DNA of 64,000 bases from Site-B1 sp963827785. GTDB taxonomy: Bacteria > Bacteroidota > Bacteroidia > Flavobacteriales > Flavobacteriaceae. The notes under the pieces were generated by a model that made no database searches, was not told the DNA's origin, and saw only the letters and a program-made list of their open reading frames with translations. Made by a program: the position numbers and the translations under genes. Positions 41,529 through 48,868 of this stretch are shown piece by piece (positions within the stretch are counted from its first letter, which is position 1; every line of letters begins with the position of its first letter). The stretch is taken from the NCBI GenBank assembly GCA_963827785.1, contig CAWHCT010000019.1, positions 124,001 to 188,000 on the forward strand, in the 5' to 3' direction.

Positions 41529-41572
41529 CTAAAATATAAACTTGAGATAGAAAGCAATGTAACAAATGTTAC
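41529..41572 (-). promoter_or_regulatory. Operator-promoter module upstream of SQR2
   Basis: Perfect operator GTAAC-AAAT-GTTAC at 41559-41572 (16-bp palindrome with flanking T/A), 22 bp, -7-like TATTTTAG (minus strand) at 41529-41536. Confidence 0.7.
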
Positions 41573-41579
41573 AATTTGA

Positions 41580-41876
41580 TCAATTAAAGCTTAGAATTGT
41601 ATTGATGATTTCTTCTTTTTGGATCACTCCTGACTGCCTCCACAATTGTTTTCCGTTTTTAAATAACATTAAGGTAGGAACTCCTCTTACCTGATATTTT
41701 GCAGCTAATTGTTGGTTTTTATCCACATCTATTTTTATAATAGACACGCCATCTCCTAAATTTTCCTTTACCTGTTTTAAAATTGGTGCCATCATTTTGC
41801 AGGGGCCGCACCAATCGGCATGAAAATCGATCAGAACAGGTTTTGATTGATTTATAATATCTGAAAAACTACTCAT
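41580..41876 (-). CDS. trxA: Thioredoxin
   Basis: The 98-residue protein has the thioredoxin fold with the active site DWCGPCKMMAP near residue 22 and the cis-Pro loop RGVPTLMLFKNG. No signal peptide, so it is cytoplasmic. It follows the cytochrome/DUF3365 gene by 7 bp in an operon with a rhodanese, so it may reduce persulfides formed during sulfide oxidation rather than act as the general housekeeping thioredoxin. Symbol assigned by family only. Confidence 0.9.
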   Translation of the reverse strand: MSSFSDIINQSKPVLIDFHADWCGPCKMMAPILKQVKENLGDGVSIIKIDVDKNQQLAAKYQVRGVPTLMLFKNGKQLWRQSGVIQKEEIINTILSFN

Positions 41877-41883
41877 AGCTCAT

Positions 41884-42912
41884 TTATTTATCAAAGGTTA
41901 TACTCCAAATTCCTCTGACCTCATTTACATCATAACCAATACCTTTATCATTTGGATATAGTCCTTTAATTGTTTTGTAGGTTTCTGAATTTAACTCCTG
42001 ATCCAAAGTACCGTGACACTGAAGGCACATAGAATTTGTTGTTATCGGATAATAGAAATTAACAACATCTCCCTCTTCTTCTACTATTGAATTTATTTCC
42101 ATTTGATTTGCCACTACATTCTTAAAGGTTTCAATATGTCCTAACTCGACACTATTTGCCTTATTATTTTGATTGCGCGGCTTATCTGATACTCTTTTTA
42201 TAATGGCATTATGGAATCTTGCCATACTATCTGTTATGAAATAAGCTCTTTCGTTACAAAATGTAACAGCTTCCCCAACTCCTTTTTTTTGAATAGCACC
42301 CATTAAATTCTTTCCAAGTTCAGCTTTAGTTGACAAGGCATATTTTAACCCAATTTCTTCATAATTTAAATTTGAATTTACAACTTGGCTGCGGTTCATC
42401 TTCATACCTCTTCCATTTCCCTGGCCCATTCCTCGTCCCATTCCTTGACCTTGACCTTTTCCCATTCCATTACCTCTTTCCTGATTAAAATGCTCTTCAA
42501 ACCAATCCGGTTGTTCAATATCGTAATCATAAATGTAGTCGGCTATCTGGGATATGGTTTCTTCAGGAAAAGGTGCATAAGGCATCAATCCGAAATTTCT
42601 AATTGCACCAGGCATTTTAGACCTTTCTTCACTTGGATCTTTGATCCATTCTTGCATATCTGCAATGAATTGTTCCTTAGTTGTATTTTGAGATATATAA
42701 TGTTTTTTAACAGCGATCATTGGAGGTGCTATCCTTTGATCATGCTCTGTTGTTGGATTATGACATGCATAACAGTTTATTTCCATTAATTTCTTTCCGG
42801 GATGATTGTTAATCTTAGTAGATTGAGCAAGCAGTTCAGGATCAGCTGTTTTACCGGAATCTTTACAATTAAAGAGAAGTATTAGTGATAAAAAAATTAG
42901 TGATTTTTTCAT
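41884..42912 (-). CDS. Lipoprotein fusing cytochrome c and DUF3365 heme domain
   Basis: From MKKSLIFLSLILLFNC (lipobox Cys) the protein has a class-I-like cytochrome c domain with CYACH (about residue 47) and distal Met in FGLMPYAPF. A glycine/methionine-rich linker (about residues 146-172, repeats of GMG and GQG) follows. The second domain is a DUF3365/Tll0287-like heme-PAS domain with CNERAY and CLQCH (about residue 296). So two c-type hemes are expected. The start at 42912 is 2 bp from the rhodanese stop. A role in electron transfer or redox sensing on the periplasmic face is inferred. The linker could also bind copper. Confidence 0.82.
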   Translation of the reverse strand: MKKSLIFLSLILLFNCKDSGKTADPELLAQSTKINNHPGKKLMEINCYACHNPTTEHDQRIAPPMIAVKKHYISQNTTKEQFIADMQEWIKDPSEERSKMPGAIRNFGLMPYAPFPEETISQIADYIYDYDIEQPDWFEEHFNQERGNGMGKGQGQGMGRGMGQGNGRGMKMNRSQVVNSNLNYEEIGLKYALSTKAELGKNLMGAIQKKGVGEAVTFCNERAYFITDSMARFHNAIIKRVSDKPRNQNNKANSVELGHIETFKNVVANQMEINSIVEEEGDVVNFYYPITTNSMCLQCHGTLDQELNSETYKTIKGLYPNDKGIGYDVNEVRGIWSITFDK

Positions 42913-42914
42913 TG

Positions 42915-43253
42915 TTATTTCCATCTTACGATTCCTCCTTGAAGATCATAAATTTCTTTAAAACCCATCTCGTACAATTTGTTAGACGCATGCCTGCTTC
43001 TACTACCTGTTCTGCAATAAATATAAAGTGGTTTATTTTTGTTCAATTTGTTGAACTCTGATTTAAAATTTCCTGAATAAAAATCGATATTTTTTGACCC
43101 TTTTATATGGCTTGCATTAAATTCACGTGGTGTCCTTACATCAATTAACTGAACATTTTTCTTTGAGATGTGTTCTTTAAACTCCTCCGGGGATAACAAC
43201 TTAGTGTTTTCATTAGTAGCTGAACCTCCGAATAGCATACTTAATAGTGACAT
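42915..43253 (-). CDS. Single-domain rhodanese
   Basis: 112 residues with the rhodanese fold: VQLIDVRTPREFNASHIKGS and the active-site loop YIYCRTGSRSRHAS with Cys80. It transfers sulfane sulfur between thiols. No signal peptide beyond a short hydrophobic start (SLLSMLFGG), so it is probably cytoplasmic. It is the first gene of the rhodanese - cytochrome/DUF3365 - thioredoxin operon, directly under an operator with a perfect CTAG-centred palindrome. Confidence 0.9.
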   Translation of the reverse strand: MSLLSMLFGGSATNENTKLLSPEEFKEHISKKNVQLIDVRTPREFNASHIKGSKNIDFYSGNFKSEFNKLNKNKPLYIYCRTGSRSRHASNKLYEMGFKEIYDLQGGIVRWK

Positions 43254-43287
43254 GGTGTGATTTGTTAATTAGATTAAATTGAATGTG

Positions 43288-43331
43288 TAAAATTAGCATG
43301 AAAGCCGCGAATATTGAGTAACCTAGGTTAC
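43288..43331 (-). promoter_or_regulatory. Operator-promoter module upstream of the rhodanese operon
   Basis: Perfect operator GTAAC-CTAG-GTTAC (43318-43331, fully self-complementary), 22 bp, TAATTTTA (minus strand) at 43288-43295. Confidence 0.78.
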
Positions 43332-43333
43332 AT

Positions 43334-43365
43334 AAAAAAGAGCAGCATTACTGCTACTCTTTTTT
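43334..43365. terminator. Bidirectional terminator between crp and rhodanese genes
   Basis: AAAAAAGAG (43334-43342) pairs with CTCTTTTTT (43357-43365), with an inner CAG/CTG pairing. It could end crp transcription and the candidate small RNA. Confidence 0.75.
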
Positions 43366-43483
43366 CAACCTAACCAACTAATTACCTTTAAATTAATTAA
43401 AGGTATACTATTTATGTTTTTCAGGATATTTTTATCCTTTAATAAACAATTTGAAAACTATTAAAAACACAATTAATTAAACA
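43334..43483 (-). ncRNA. Candidate small RNA 1 (operator-controlled)
   Basis: A perfect operator and a perfect -7 box (43490-43533) predict a minus-strand transcript starting near 43483 and ending at the strong terminator, about 150 nt. It contains two further hairpins, GGATA/TATCC (about 43424-43437) and TACCTTTAA/TTAAAGGTA (about 43383-43405). There is no ATG-initiated ORF; only a 12-codon GTG frame. This resembles the genetic layout of Fnr-controlled small RNAs, but no sequence family is recognised. Confidence 0.45.
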
Positions 43484-43489
43484 ATAAAA

Positions 43490-43533
43490 CAAATGTAGGT
43501 ATGATTTATTTATTTAACTGTAACAATGGTTAC
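43490..43533 (-). promoter_or_regulatory. Operator-promoter module with no protein gene downstream
   Basis: Operator GTAAC-AATG-GTTAC at 43520-43533 within an 18-bp palindrome, 22 bp, perfect -7 box TACATTTG (minus strand) at 43490-43497. The operator begins just after the crp stop codon. Confidence 0.75.
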
Positions 43534-43542
43534 AGTCCAAAA

Positions 43543-44175
43543 TTAAAGTTGAAGAACTTTAATGCTATTTCTGTTCAGTTTAATTTTTCCATCAATTTCA
43601 AGTGTTTTCAGCAACCTTGAAATTACTACTCGTGAAGTGTGCAGGTCATGAGCTATTTCCTGATGGGTAACTTGAATTACTTCATCATGATTAACCATAG
43701 CCTTATCTTTAAGATATTTAAACAAGCGTTGATCCATTTTTAAAAAAGCAATCGTATCAATAGCTTCTAAAAGTTCTCTCATTCTATCATGATAACTGGC
43801 AAGAATAAAATTTTGCCAACTTTTATATTTGCTCATCCACTCCTCCATTTTCTTAACCGGCACCATAACCAGTTTTGCGTCGGTTTCCGCTACTGCCCGT
43901 ATCTCACTTTTAGTATCTCCCAAACAACATGTCAGTGTCATTGCGCAGGTATCACCTCTTTCTAAAAAATACAAAATAAGTTCGTCTCCCTTATCATCTT
44001 CCCTTAAAATCTTAATGGCACCACTTATAAGCAAAGGCATCGCCTTAATATAATCGCCTATCTCTATCAGTTTTGAACCTTCAGAAACCTCTCTATAAAC
44101 TCCCACACTGTTAATTTCATCCAGTAATTCGTCTTCAAACAGATAGCCGTAGTTTAGTTTTAATTCTTCTTTCAT
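43543..44175 (-). CDS. Crp/Fnr-family regulator with Cys-x5-Cys-Cys motif
   Basis: A 210-residue Crp/Fnr protein: beta-roll effector domain (about 20-115), long dimer helix (about 125-150) and winged helix-turn-helix (VTHQEIAHDLHTSRVVISRLLKTLE, recognition residues Ser181-Arg187). The loop that binds cyclic nucleotide in CRP is replaced by GDTCAMTLTCCLGD, with Cys77, Cys83 and Cys84. The N-terminal FNR [4Fe-4S] cysteines are absent. A thiol- or persulfide-based or metal-based signal is therefore more likely than cAMP or a cluster of the FNR type. It lies in the middle of the sulfur gene block and is the natural candidate to bind the recurring GTAAC-N4-GTTAC operators. Confidence 0.88.
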   Translation of the reverse strand: MKEELKLNYGYLFEDELLDEINSVGVYREVSEGSKLIEIGDYIKAMPLLISGAIKILREDDKGDELILYFLERGDTCAMTLTCCLGDTKSEIRAVAETDAKLVMVPVKKMEEWMSKYKSWQNFILASYHDRMRELLEAIDTIAFLKMDQRLFKYLKDKAMVNHDEVIQVTHQEIAHDLHTSRVVISRLLKTLEIDGKIKLNRNSIKVLQL

Positions 44176-44271
44176 CTAATTTTTTATTCTGTGCATAAAT
44201 ATAAGGTATTGTTTTAAGGGATGAAATAAAATTATAAAAACTACTTCAAAATCTTTTTTAATTAGGCTAAT

Positions 44272-44315
44272 CTGATTTATATCATTGTTTAAAAAAGATC
44301 TTCAAAGTACATTTA
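44272..44315 (+). promoter_or_regulatory. Operator-promoter module upstream of the nuclease operon
   Basis: CTGAT-TTAT-ATCAT at 44272-44285 (one mismatch), 22 bp, -7-like TACATTTA at 44308-44315, 27 bp before the ATG at 44343. Confidence 0.6.
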
Positions 44316-44342
44316 ATAAAGTTCATATTAAATTTTACAATC

Positions 44343-44750
44343 ATGAAAAAAACTGGAGTTTGGTTAGACAAAAAGAAAGCACTAATCGTTAATTTGGAAG
44401 ATAACCAGGAAACCTTATTAACTGTTAAATCTGATGTAGAAGATTTTCGTATTTCCGGTGGTTCTGGGACAAGGTTAAAAGGTGGACCGCAAGACGTTGT
44501 ACAGGACAGTAAATATCTTGAAAGAGAAAAGCATCAGCTACAAAATTATTTTAATGAGGTAGCTGATAAAATTAGCACTTCGGATGAGATAGTGATCTTT
44601 GGGCCGGCAGGAACAAATGATAAATTGAATAAATATCTGCAGAAAAAATTCAAACCTCTAGCCGAAAAAGTCAAAGATGTTAATAAAGCTGATAGTATGA
44701 CCAGCAATCAGGTTGTTGCCCTGATCAAAAAATATTACAGCATTTTGTAA
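44343..44750 (+). CDS. Conserved protein of unknown function, eRF1-like fold suspected
   Basis: A 135-residue soluble protein starting MKKTGVWLDKKKALIVNLED, with the motif GGSGTRLKGGPQDVVQDSKY in the middle and a C-terminal IVIFGPAGTNDKLNKYLQKK followed by a helix ending VVALIKKYY. The alternating strand-helix pattern with FGPAGT resembles the central domain of eRF1/Pelota-type or host-attachment proteins, but this is only an impression. It is the first gene of an operator-controlled operon with an ATP-cone nuclease and a beta-CASP nuclease, so a link to RNA or ribosome handling under stress is a reasonable guess. Confidence 0.72.
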   Translation: MKKTGVWLDKKKALIVNLEDNQETLLTVKSDVEDFRISGGSGTRLKGGPQDVVQDSKYLEREKHQLQNYFNEVADKISTSDEIVIFGPAGTNDKLNKYLQKKFKPLAEKVKDVNKADSMTSNQVVALIKKYYSIL

Positions 44751-44783
44751 AAGATCCAGAAATATCATTTTAAACAGCCATTC

Positions 44784-45626
44784 ATGAAAAAGGACAAGAT
44801 TAGAATTGTCAAAAATTCCGGCGAAATTGTTGAATTTTCCATAGATCGATTAAGACAATCATTAATGCGAACCGGAGCAGATACTGAAACAATTGATAAA
44901 ATATTAAGTATCGTTACCAGTGAATTATATGAGGGAATTTCAACTAAAGAAATTTATAACCGAGCTTTTTCATTGCTCAAAAAGAAAAAGAGCTACTTAG
45001 CTTCAAAATACAAATTAAAAAAGGCAATCTATGAATTAGGCCCAACAGGTTTTCCTTTTGAGCAGTTTATAGGAGAAATTTTAAAATATTCCGGTTTTGA
45101 AACAGAGGTCAATGCCAATTTGCAAGGCATTTGTGTGACTCATGAAATTGATGTTATCGCCCATAAAAATAAAGAAACTACTATAATTGAATGTAAATTT
45201 CACGGTGATCCCAGTTTAAAGTGCAATGTGAAAATTCCATTATATATTAATTCCCGATACAAAGATGTCAGGGAATACTGGAATAACAATCCAAAAAACG
45301 GGTCTGTTCTAACCGATGGCTGGGTGGTCACAAATACTCGTTTTACCGAAGATGCATTAGCCTACGGCAAATGCTGCGGACTGTATCTGCTGAGTTGGGA
45401 CTATCCTAATGGCAATGGATTAAAGGACAGGATTGACCGACTTGGCCTATACCCTGTTACGGTTTCTACACTACTTAGTAAAAGAGAAAAACAGTTTTTA
45501 CTGAATAGAAATGTTGTTTTGTGCAGAGATTTGATAGATGATCATTTTTATTTGGATCATTTAGGAGTTTCTGAACCAAGAAAAGAAAGGATCATTAATG
45601 AAATTAAAATGCTTTGTAACAAGTAA
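44784..45626 (+). CDS. ATP-cone plus PD-(D/E)XK nuclease-like protein
   Basis: Residues 1-90 form an ATP-cone (IRIVKNSGEIVEFSIDRLRQ, then KYKLKKAIYELGPTGFPFEQ), the nucleotide-sensing domain best known from ribonucleotide reductase and NrdR. Residues 95-200 look like an Mrr-type restriction-endonuclease fold: FEQFIGEILKYSGF, then HEIDVIAHKNKETTIIECKF, giving the Asp ... Glu-x-Lys catalytic triad. The C-terminal part is a helix-hairpin-helix-like segment (LLSKREKQFLLNRNVVLC, PRKERIINEI). So a nuclease gated by ATP/dATP is predicted. 280 residues, intact, 7 bp before the beta-CASP gene. Confidence 0.82.
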   Translation: MKKDKIRIVKNSGEIVEFSIDRLRQSLMRTGADTETIDKILSIVTSELYEGISTKEIYNRAFSLLKKKKSYLASKYKLKKAIYELGPTGFPFEQFIGEILKYSGFETEVNANLQGICVTHEIDVIAHKNKETTIIECKFHGDPSLKCNVKIPLYINSRYKDVREYWNNNPKNGSVLTDGWVVTNTRFTEDALAYGKCCGLYLLSWDYPNGNGLKDRIDRLGLYPVTVSTLLSKREKQFLLNRNVVLCRDLIDDHFYLDHLGVSEPRKERIINEIKMLCNK

Positions 45627-45632
45627 ATCCTT

Positions 45633-47006
45633 ATGTTAAACGAATTAAAGATCCATTTTTTAGGCGCAGCCGGAACAGTTACCGGGTCAAAGTTTTTAAT
45701 AGAGACTTTTGACAAAAAGATCCTTGTAGATTGCGGATTATTTCAAGGATTGAAGGAATTACGAGAGAAAAACTGGATAGACCTGCCTGTTAATGTTGAA
45801 TCCATTGATATTGTTCTGCTAACACATGGTCATCTGGATCATGTTGGATACCTGCCAAGATTGGTAAAACAAGGTTTTCACGGAAAGATCATAGGAACAG
45901 CACCAACCCTGGAAATAGCAAAAATTATTTTGATGGACAGTGCCAAGATCCAGGAAGAGGAAGCTGAAAAAGCCAACAAGGAAAACTATTCAAAACATCA
46001 TCCTGCTTTACCTTTATATACGGTAAAAGATGCTGAGAGAACTATTGCCCTTTTTAGTCCGGAAATGGAAGACAAATGGGTTAATCTTTCGCAACATATT
46101 GCTTATAGATTTATGTATAACGGACATATTCTGGGTGCGACATTTATAGAAATGGATATTGACGGAAAACGATTCGTTTTTTCAGGCGACGTTGGAAGAG
46201 AACATGATAATTTACTAAATGAGCCAAAAAAACCCGAATGGGCAGATTTTTTGTTCCTTGAAAGTACCTACGGAAACAAACTTCATCCAAAAGAGGATGT
46301 TGAAGAAATTCTGGTAAGATTGATAAACAAAACCATACATAATAATGGGAATTTGATCATACCAAGTTTTGCAGTTGAGCGCTTGCAGTCTTTAATTTAT
46401 ACGCTTTGGAAACTATATAATAAGAACAAGATTCCAAACATTCCAATATTCGTGGATAGTCCAATGGGAAACAATGTTCTGGAATTATTTAAACATTTCC
46501 CAAAATGGCATAAATTATCCAATACCGAATATAAGGCCATGTGCAAGCATATGAATATCATTCAGTCATATAAGGAGACCTGGGAAACTATAGACAACCC
46601 ATTATCAAAAATAGTCATTGCAGGAAGCGGCATGATTACCGGTGGACGTGTTCTAACGTATTTGCAGCAAATGATTGATGTAGAATCAACTACTGTATTA
46701 TTAATAGGATATCAGGCAGAAGGTACCAGAGGCAGGCAGTTATTAGAAGGTGCTCATGAATTAAAATTCTTCGGAAAATACTATCCTGTAAAAGCCACCG
46801 TCGAACATCTTGAAAGCCTGTCAGCTCATGCCGATCAAGGTGAATTACTTAAATGGCTGGGCAACATCAAAAATATTCCGGAAATGGTCTATTTAATTCA
46901 TGGTGAAACATCGGCCTTAGATGTTTTTAGGACTAAAATAAAAGATACTTATAACTGGAATGTGACCATCCCAAAATTATTGCAAATAGAAAAAATTCTT
47001 TTGTAA
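45633..47006 (+). CDS. MBL-fold beta-CASP ribonuclease (CPSF/Ysh1-like)
   Basis: 457 residues. The metallo-beta-lactamase core has LTHGHLDHVGYLPRL (His-x-His-x-Asp-His), GHILGATFIEMDIDGKRFVFSGDVGRE and the beta-CASP domain IPSFAVERLQSLIYTL, IFVDSPMGNNVLELF and IAGSGMITGGRVLTYL. The C-terminal HAD(Q) and VYLIHGE motifs complete the metal site. Family members are endo/exonucleases acting on RNA. Together with the upstream ATP-cone nuclease it forms a conserved-looking three-gene unit under the sulfur/redox operator. Frame intact. Confidence 0.9.
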   Translation: MLNELKIHFLGAAGTVTGSKFLIETFDKKILVDCGLFQGLKELREKNWIDLPVNVESIDIVLLTHGHLDHVGYLPRLVKQGFHGKIIGTAPTLEIAKIILMDSAKIQEEEAEKANKENYSKHHPALPLYTVKDAERTIALFSPEMEDKWVNLSQHIAYRFMYNGHILGATFIEMDIDGKRFVFSGDVGREHDNLLNEPKKPEWADFLFLESTYGNKLHPKEDVEEILVRLINKTIHNNGNLIIPSFAVERLQSLIYTLWKLYNKNKIPNIPIFVDSPMGNNVLELFKHFPKWHKLSNTEYKAMCKHMNIIQSYKETWETIDNPLSKIVIAGSGMITGGRVLTYLQQMIDVESTTVLLIGYQAEGTRGRQLLEGAHELKFFGKYYPVKATVEHLESLSAHADQGELLKWLGNIKNIPEMVYLIHGETSALDVFRTKIKDTYNWNVTIPKLLQIEKILL

Positions 47007-47057
47007 TCATTTTACGATTTTTTGTATAAAACAATTTCAATTCTTTTAAACATTTAT

Positions 47058-47071
47058 GTAACAATAATTAC
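47058..47071 (+). promoter_or_regulatory. Secondary operator upstream of the six-heme gene
   Basis: GTAAC-AATA-ATTAC, one mismatch, centred 119 bp upstream of the main operator. No -7 box at the standard spacing. Confidence 0.4.
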
Positions 47072-47176
47072 ATTCATATGTATCAAAAGTAACTGTGAAA
47101 TTCATAAAAATAACCCCAGAAATTTTCTAAAAAAGCTTATTTAATTGGCTTTCAAATATTTAACTTTTTTTAAAAT

Positions 47177-47220
47177 ATGATAATTGTCATAAAATTAATT
47201 GCTCTTAGTAATTAATTTTA
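47177..47220 (+). promoter_or_regulatory. Operator-promoter module upstream of the six-heme cytochrome
   Basis: ATGAT-AATT-GTCAT at 47177-47190, 22 bp, TAATTTTA at 47213-47220, start codon 32 bp later. Confidence 0.72.
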
Positions 47221-47251
47221 CCTCCATAATGTTCTATTAAATTATAATATC

Positions 47252-48391
47252 ATGAAAAAAGTTAAATTATTAAGTTACTTGATCCTTTTAGTATCAGGTT
47301 TTATGTTTTTACAATGTACCAGTGATAAGCCTATTTACGTTGAAGGCCTCGACGGAGTCGATGGGATTAACGGGGTTAACGGAGTCGATGGAGTTGGTGT
47401 GGCCGAGTGCGTTGCTTGTCATGCTAACAGTCATAGAGAGGCAGTTGAAGCTTCATTTTTGCTATCCCTGCATAACCTCGGTACGCATACAGGTGGGAAT
47501 TACGGTTCAAGAGAGTCCTGTGCCCAATGTCACTCAAACGACGGTTATGTTGATGTCATGGAAAGAGGTTTTGTTCAACCAGGTGGATATTATACTTATG
47601 GCCCACCACAATATGAATTGGATTCTAATGGTGCTGTAGTCATTGAAGATGATCCAGATTCTCCAGTATTTGGTTTACCAGTTATAATTAATGAATCTTT
47701 TAATAATTCATCTAAAATAAGATGTACAACCTGTCACAACAACCACAGTAGTTTTGATTTTGCTAATGATGGAAACGACATGGCTCTAAGACAAGCCTTT
47801 AGACCAGCGACTTTATTGATTGATCCTTCTGTCACTATTGATATGGGATTAAGCAATACCTGTGTTAATTGTCACCAACCTCGTGATTCTTATGCAGTTC
47901 CTAATGGAGTTGATGATTATACTGTAACAAGTTCAAGATTTGGACCTCACCACGGACCGCAGTCTACAGTAGTATTTGGTTTGTTTGGTGCTGAAGTATC
48001 AGGATCATTGTCTTATCCTGTGGCAGGAACCAGTGCTCATGCTTCTGTGTCTTGTGTTGGATGCCATATGGGAGAAACTACTGATGGTGGAGATGGTGCT
48101 CATTCCTTCATTCCAACCGACAATTCATGTGCTCAATGTCATGCTATAAGCATAGAAAATCTTGAAGTCAGTGGCTTCGAAGAGGATTATGCTGCCTTGG
48201 AGGCTGCCTTATTGAATTTAGGAGCAATAACTTCATCTGGTAGTACAGTAAGTAACAGAACATGGCCGGCACCTGTTGCTCAGGCTATCTGGAATTACAG
48301 AACTCTGTTAGAAGATAAAAGTGAGGGTGTCCATAACCCTGAATATGTAAAAGCTTTATTGAAGAACTCACTAGAAGCATTAGGTGATTAA
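47252..48391 (+). CDS. Six-heme c-type cytochrome lipoprotein with collagen-like stalk
   Basis: 379 residues with a lipoprotein leader (Cys22 in FLQCTSD). Six CXXCH motifs begin at Cys53, 90, 158, 204, 268 and 293 (CVACH, CAQCH, CTTCH, CVNCH, CVGCH, CAQCH), so six c-type hemes are expected, with extra His residues (HH, HGP) as distal ligands. Between the lipid anchor and the first heme, residues 32-49 are six Gly-x-x triplets (GLD GVD GIN GVN GVD GVG), a collagen-like stalk. It opens the redox cluster that includes two ferredoxin-NrfD pairs and could accept their electrons in the periplasm or at the outer membrane. Frame intact. Confidence 0.88.
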   Translation: MKKVKLLSYLILLVSGFMFLQCTSDKPIYVEGLDGVDGINGVNGVDGVGVAECVACHANSHREAVEASFLLSLHNLGTHTGGNYGSRESCAQCHSNDGYVDVMERGFVQPGGYYTYGPPQYELDSNGAVVIEDDPDSPVFGLPVIINESFNNSSKIRCTTCHNNHSSFDFANDGNDMALRQAFRPATLLIDPSVTIDMGLSNTCVNCHQPRDSYAVPNGVDDYTVTSSRFGPHHGPQSTVVFGLFGAEVSGSLSYPVAGTSAHASVSCVGCHMGETTDGGDGAHSFIPTDNSCAQCHAISIENLEVSGFEEDYAALEAALLNLGAITSSGSTVSNRTWPAPVAQAIWNYRTLLEDKSEGVHNPEYVKALLKNSLEALGD

Positions 48392-48433
48392 GAGGTTTCT
48401 AAACATGATAATTATAAATTGATCTGTAAAAAT

Positions 48434-48463
48434 AAAAGTGCAGATATATGGTCTGCACTTTTA
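48434..48463 (+). terminator. Terminator after the six-heme cytochrome
   Basis: AAAAGTGCAGA/TCTGCACTTTT stem with a 7-nt loop, 43 bp after the stop; read-through to the next gene remains possible because no new promoter is obvious. Confidence 0.8.
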
Positions 48464-48500
48464 TTTAACCAGTAAGATTATTTAATAAAAAATATCAATA

Positions 48501-48851
48501 ATGAAAAAACTCATCCGAATTATAATACTGGTTGTATTTTCCTTTAGTATGACTTCCTGTTATTACGACCAAATAGAAGAAGTTGAAATTGATCCAGGTA
48601 CAGTAATTGAATTTGCTGCGGACATTCAACCAATATTTGCGCAAAACTGTGTTGAATGTCATAATGAGAACAGAGATCCAGACCTTAGGGCAGAGAACGC
48701 ATATAATTCTCTTGTTCCGGAGTATGTTACCCAAGGTAATGCTGATAACAGTGAACTTTACACAGTACTTAATGGGGGTCATGGTAATGTCAGTACCACA
48801 GACTTAGCTCGTATTGAAGCATGGATAAACAGTGGTGCTCTAAATAACTAA
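48501..48851 (+). CDS. Monoheme cytochrome c-like lipoprotein
   Basis: 116 residues. Leader MKKLIRIIILVVFSFSMTSC with the lipid-anchor Cys20, then FAADIQPIFAQNCVECHNEN, a single CVECH heme motif in the arrangement typical of planctomycete- and flavobacterial-type cytochrome domains. The end ARIEAWINSGALNN is the usual last helix of a cytochrome c. A distal Met is not obvious, so the sixth ligand may be His. Likely an electron carrier between the six-heme protein and partners. Confidence 0.82.
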   Translation: MKKLIRIIILVVFSFSMTSCYYDQIEEVEIDPGTVIEFAADIQPIFAQNCVECHNENRDPDLRAENAYNSLVPEYVTQGNADNSELYTVLNGGHGNVSTTDLARIEAWINSGALNN

Positions 48852-48868
48852 CAATTAAGTAAACAGAT

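Noticed and set aside
43366..43380. Shared 13-mer TTAGTTGGTTAGG between candidate small RNA 1 and 50077-50090 as a repeat or pairing site
   Set aside because: Both copies have the same orientation relative to transcription, so they cannot pair, and the second copy is probably the coding end (SWLGRK) of the 49820 gene.
43414..43464. Plus-strand 16-codon ORF in the crp-rhodanese interval
   Set aside because: No promoter faces it and the length is within chance.
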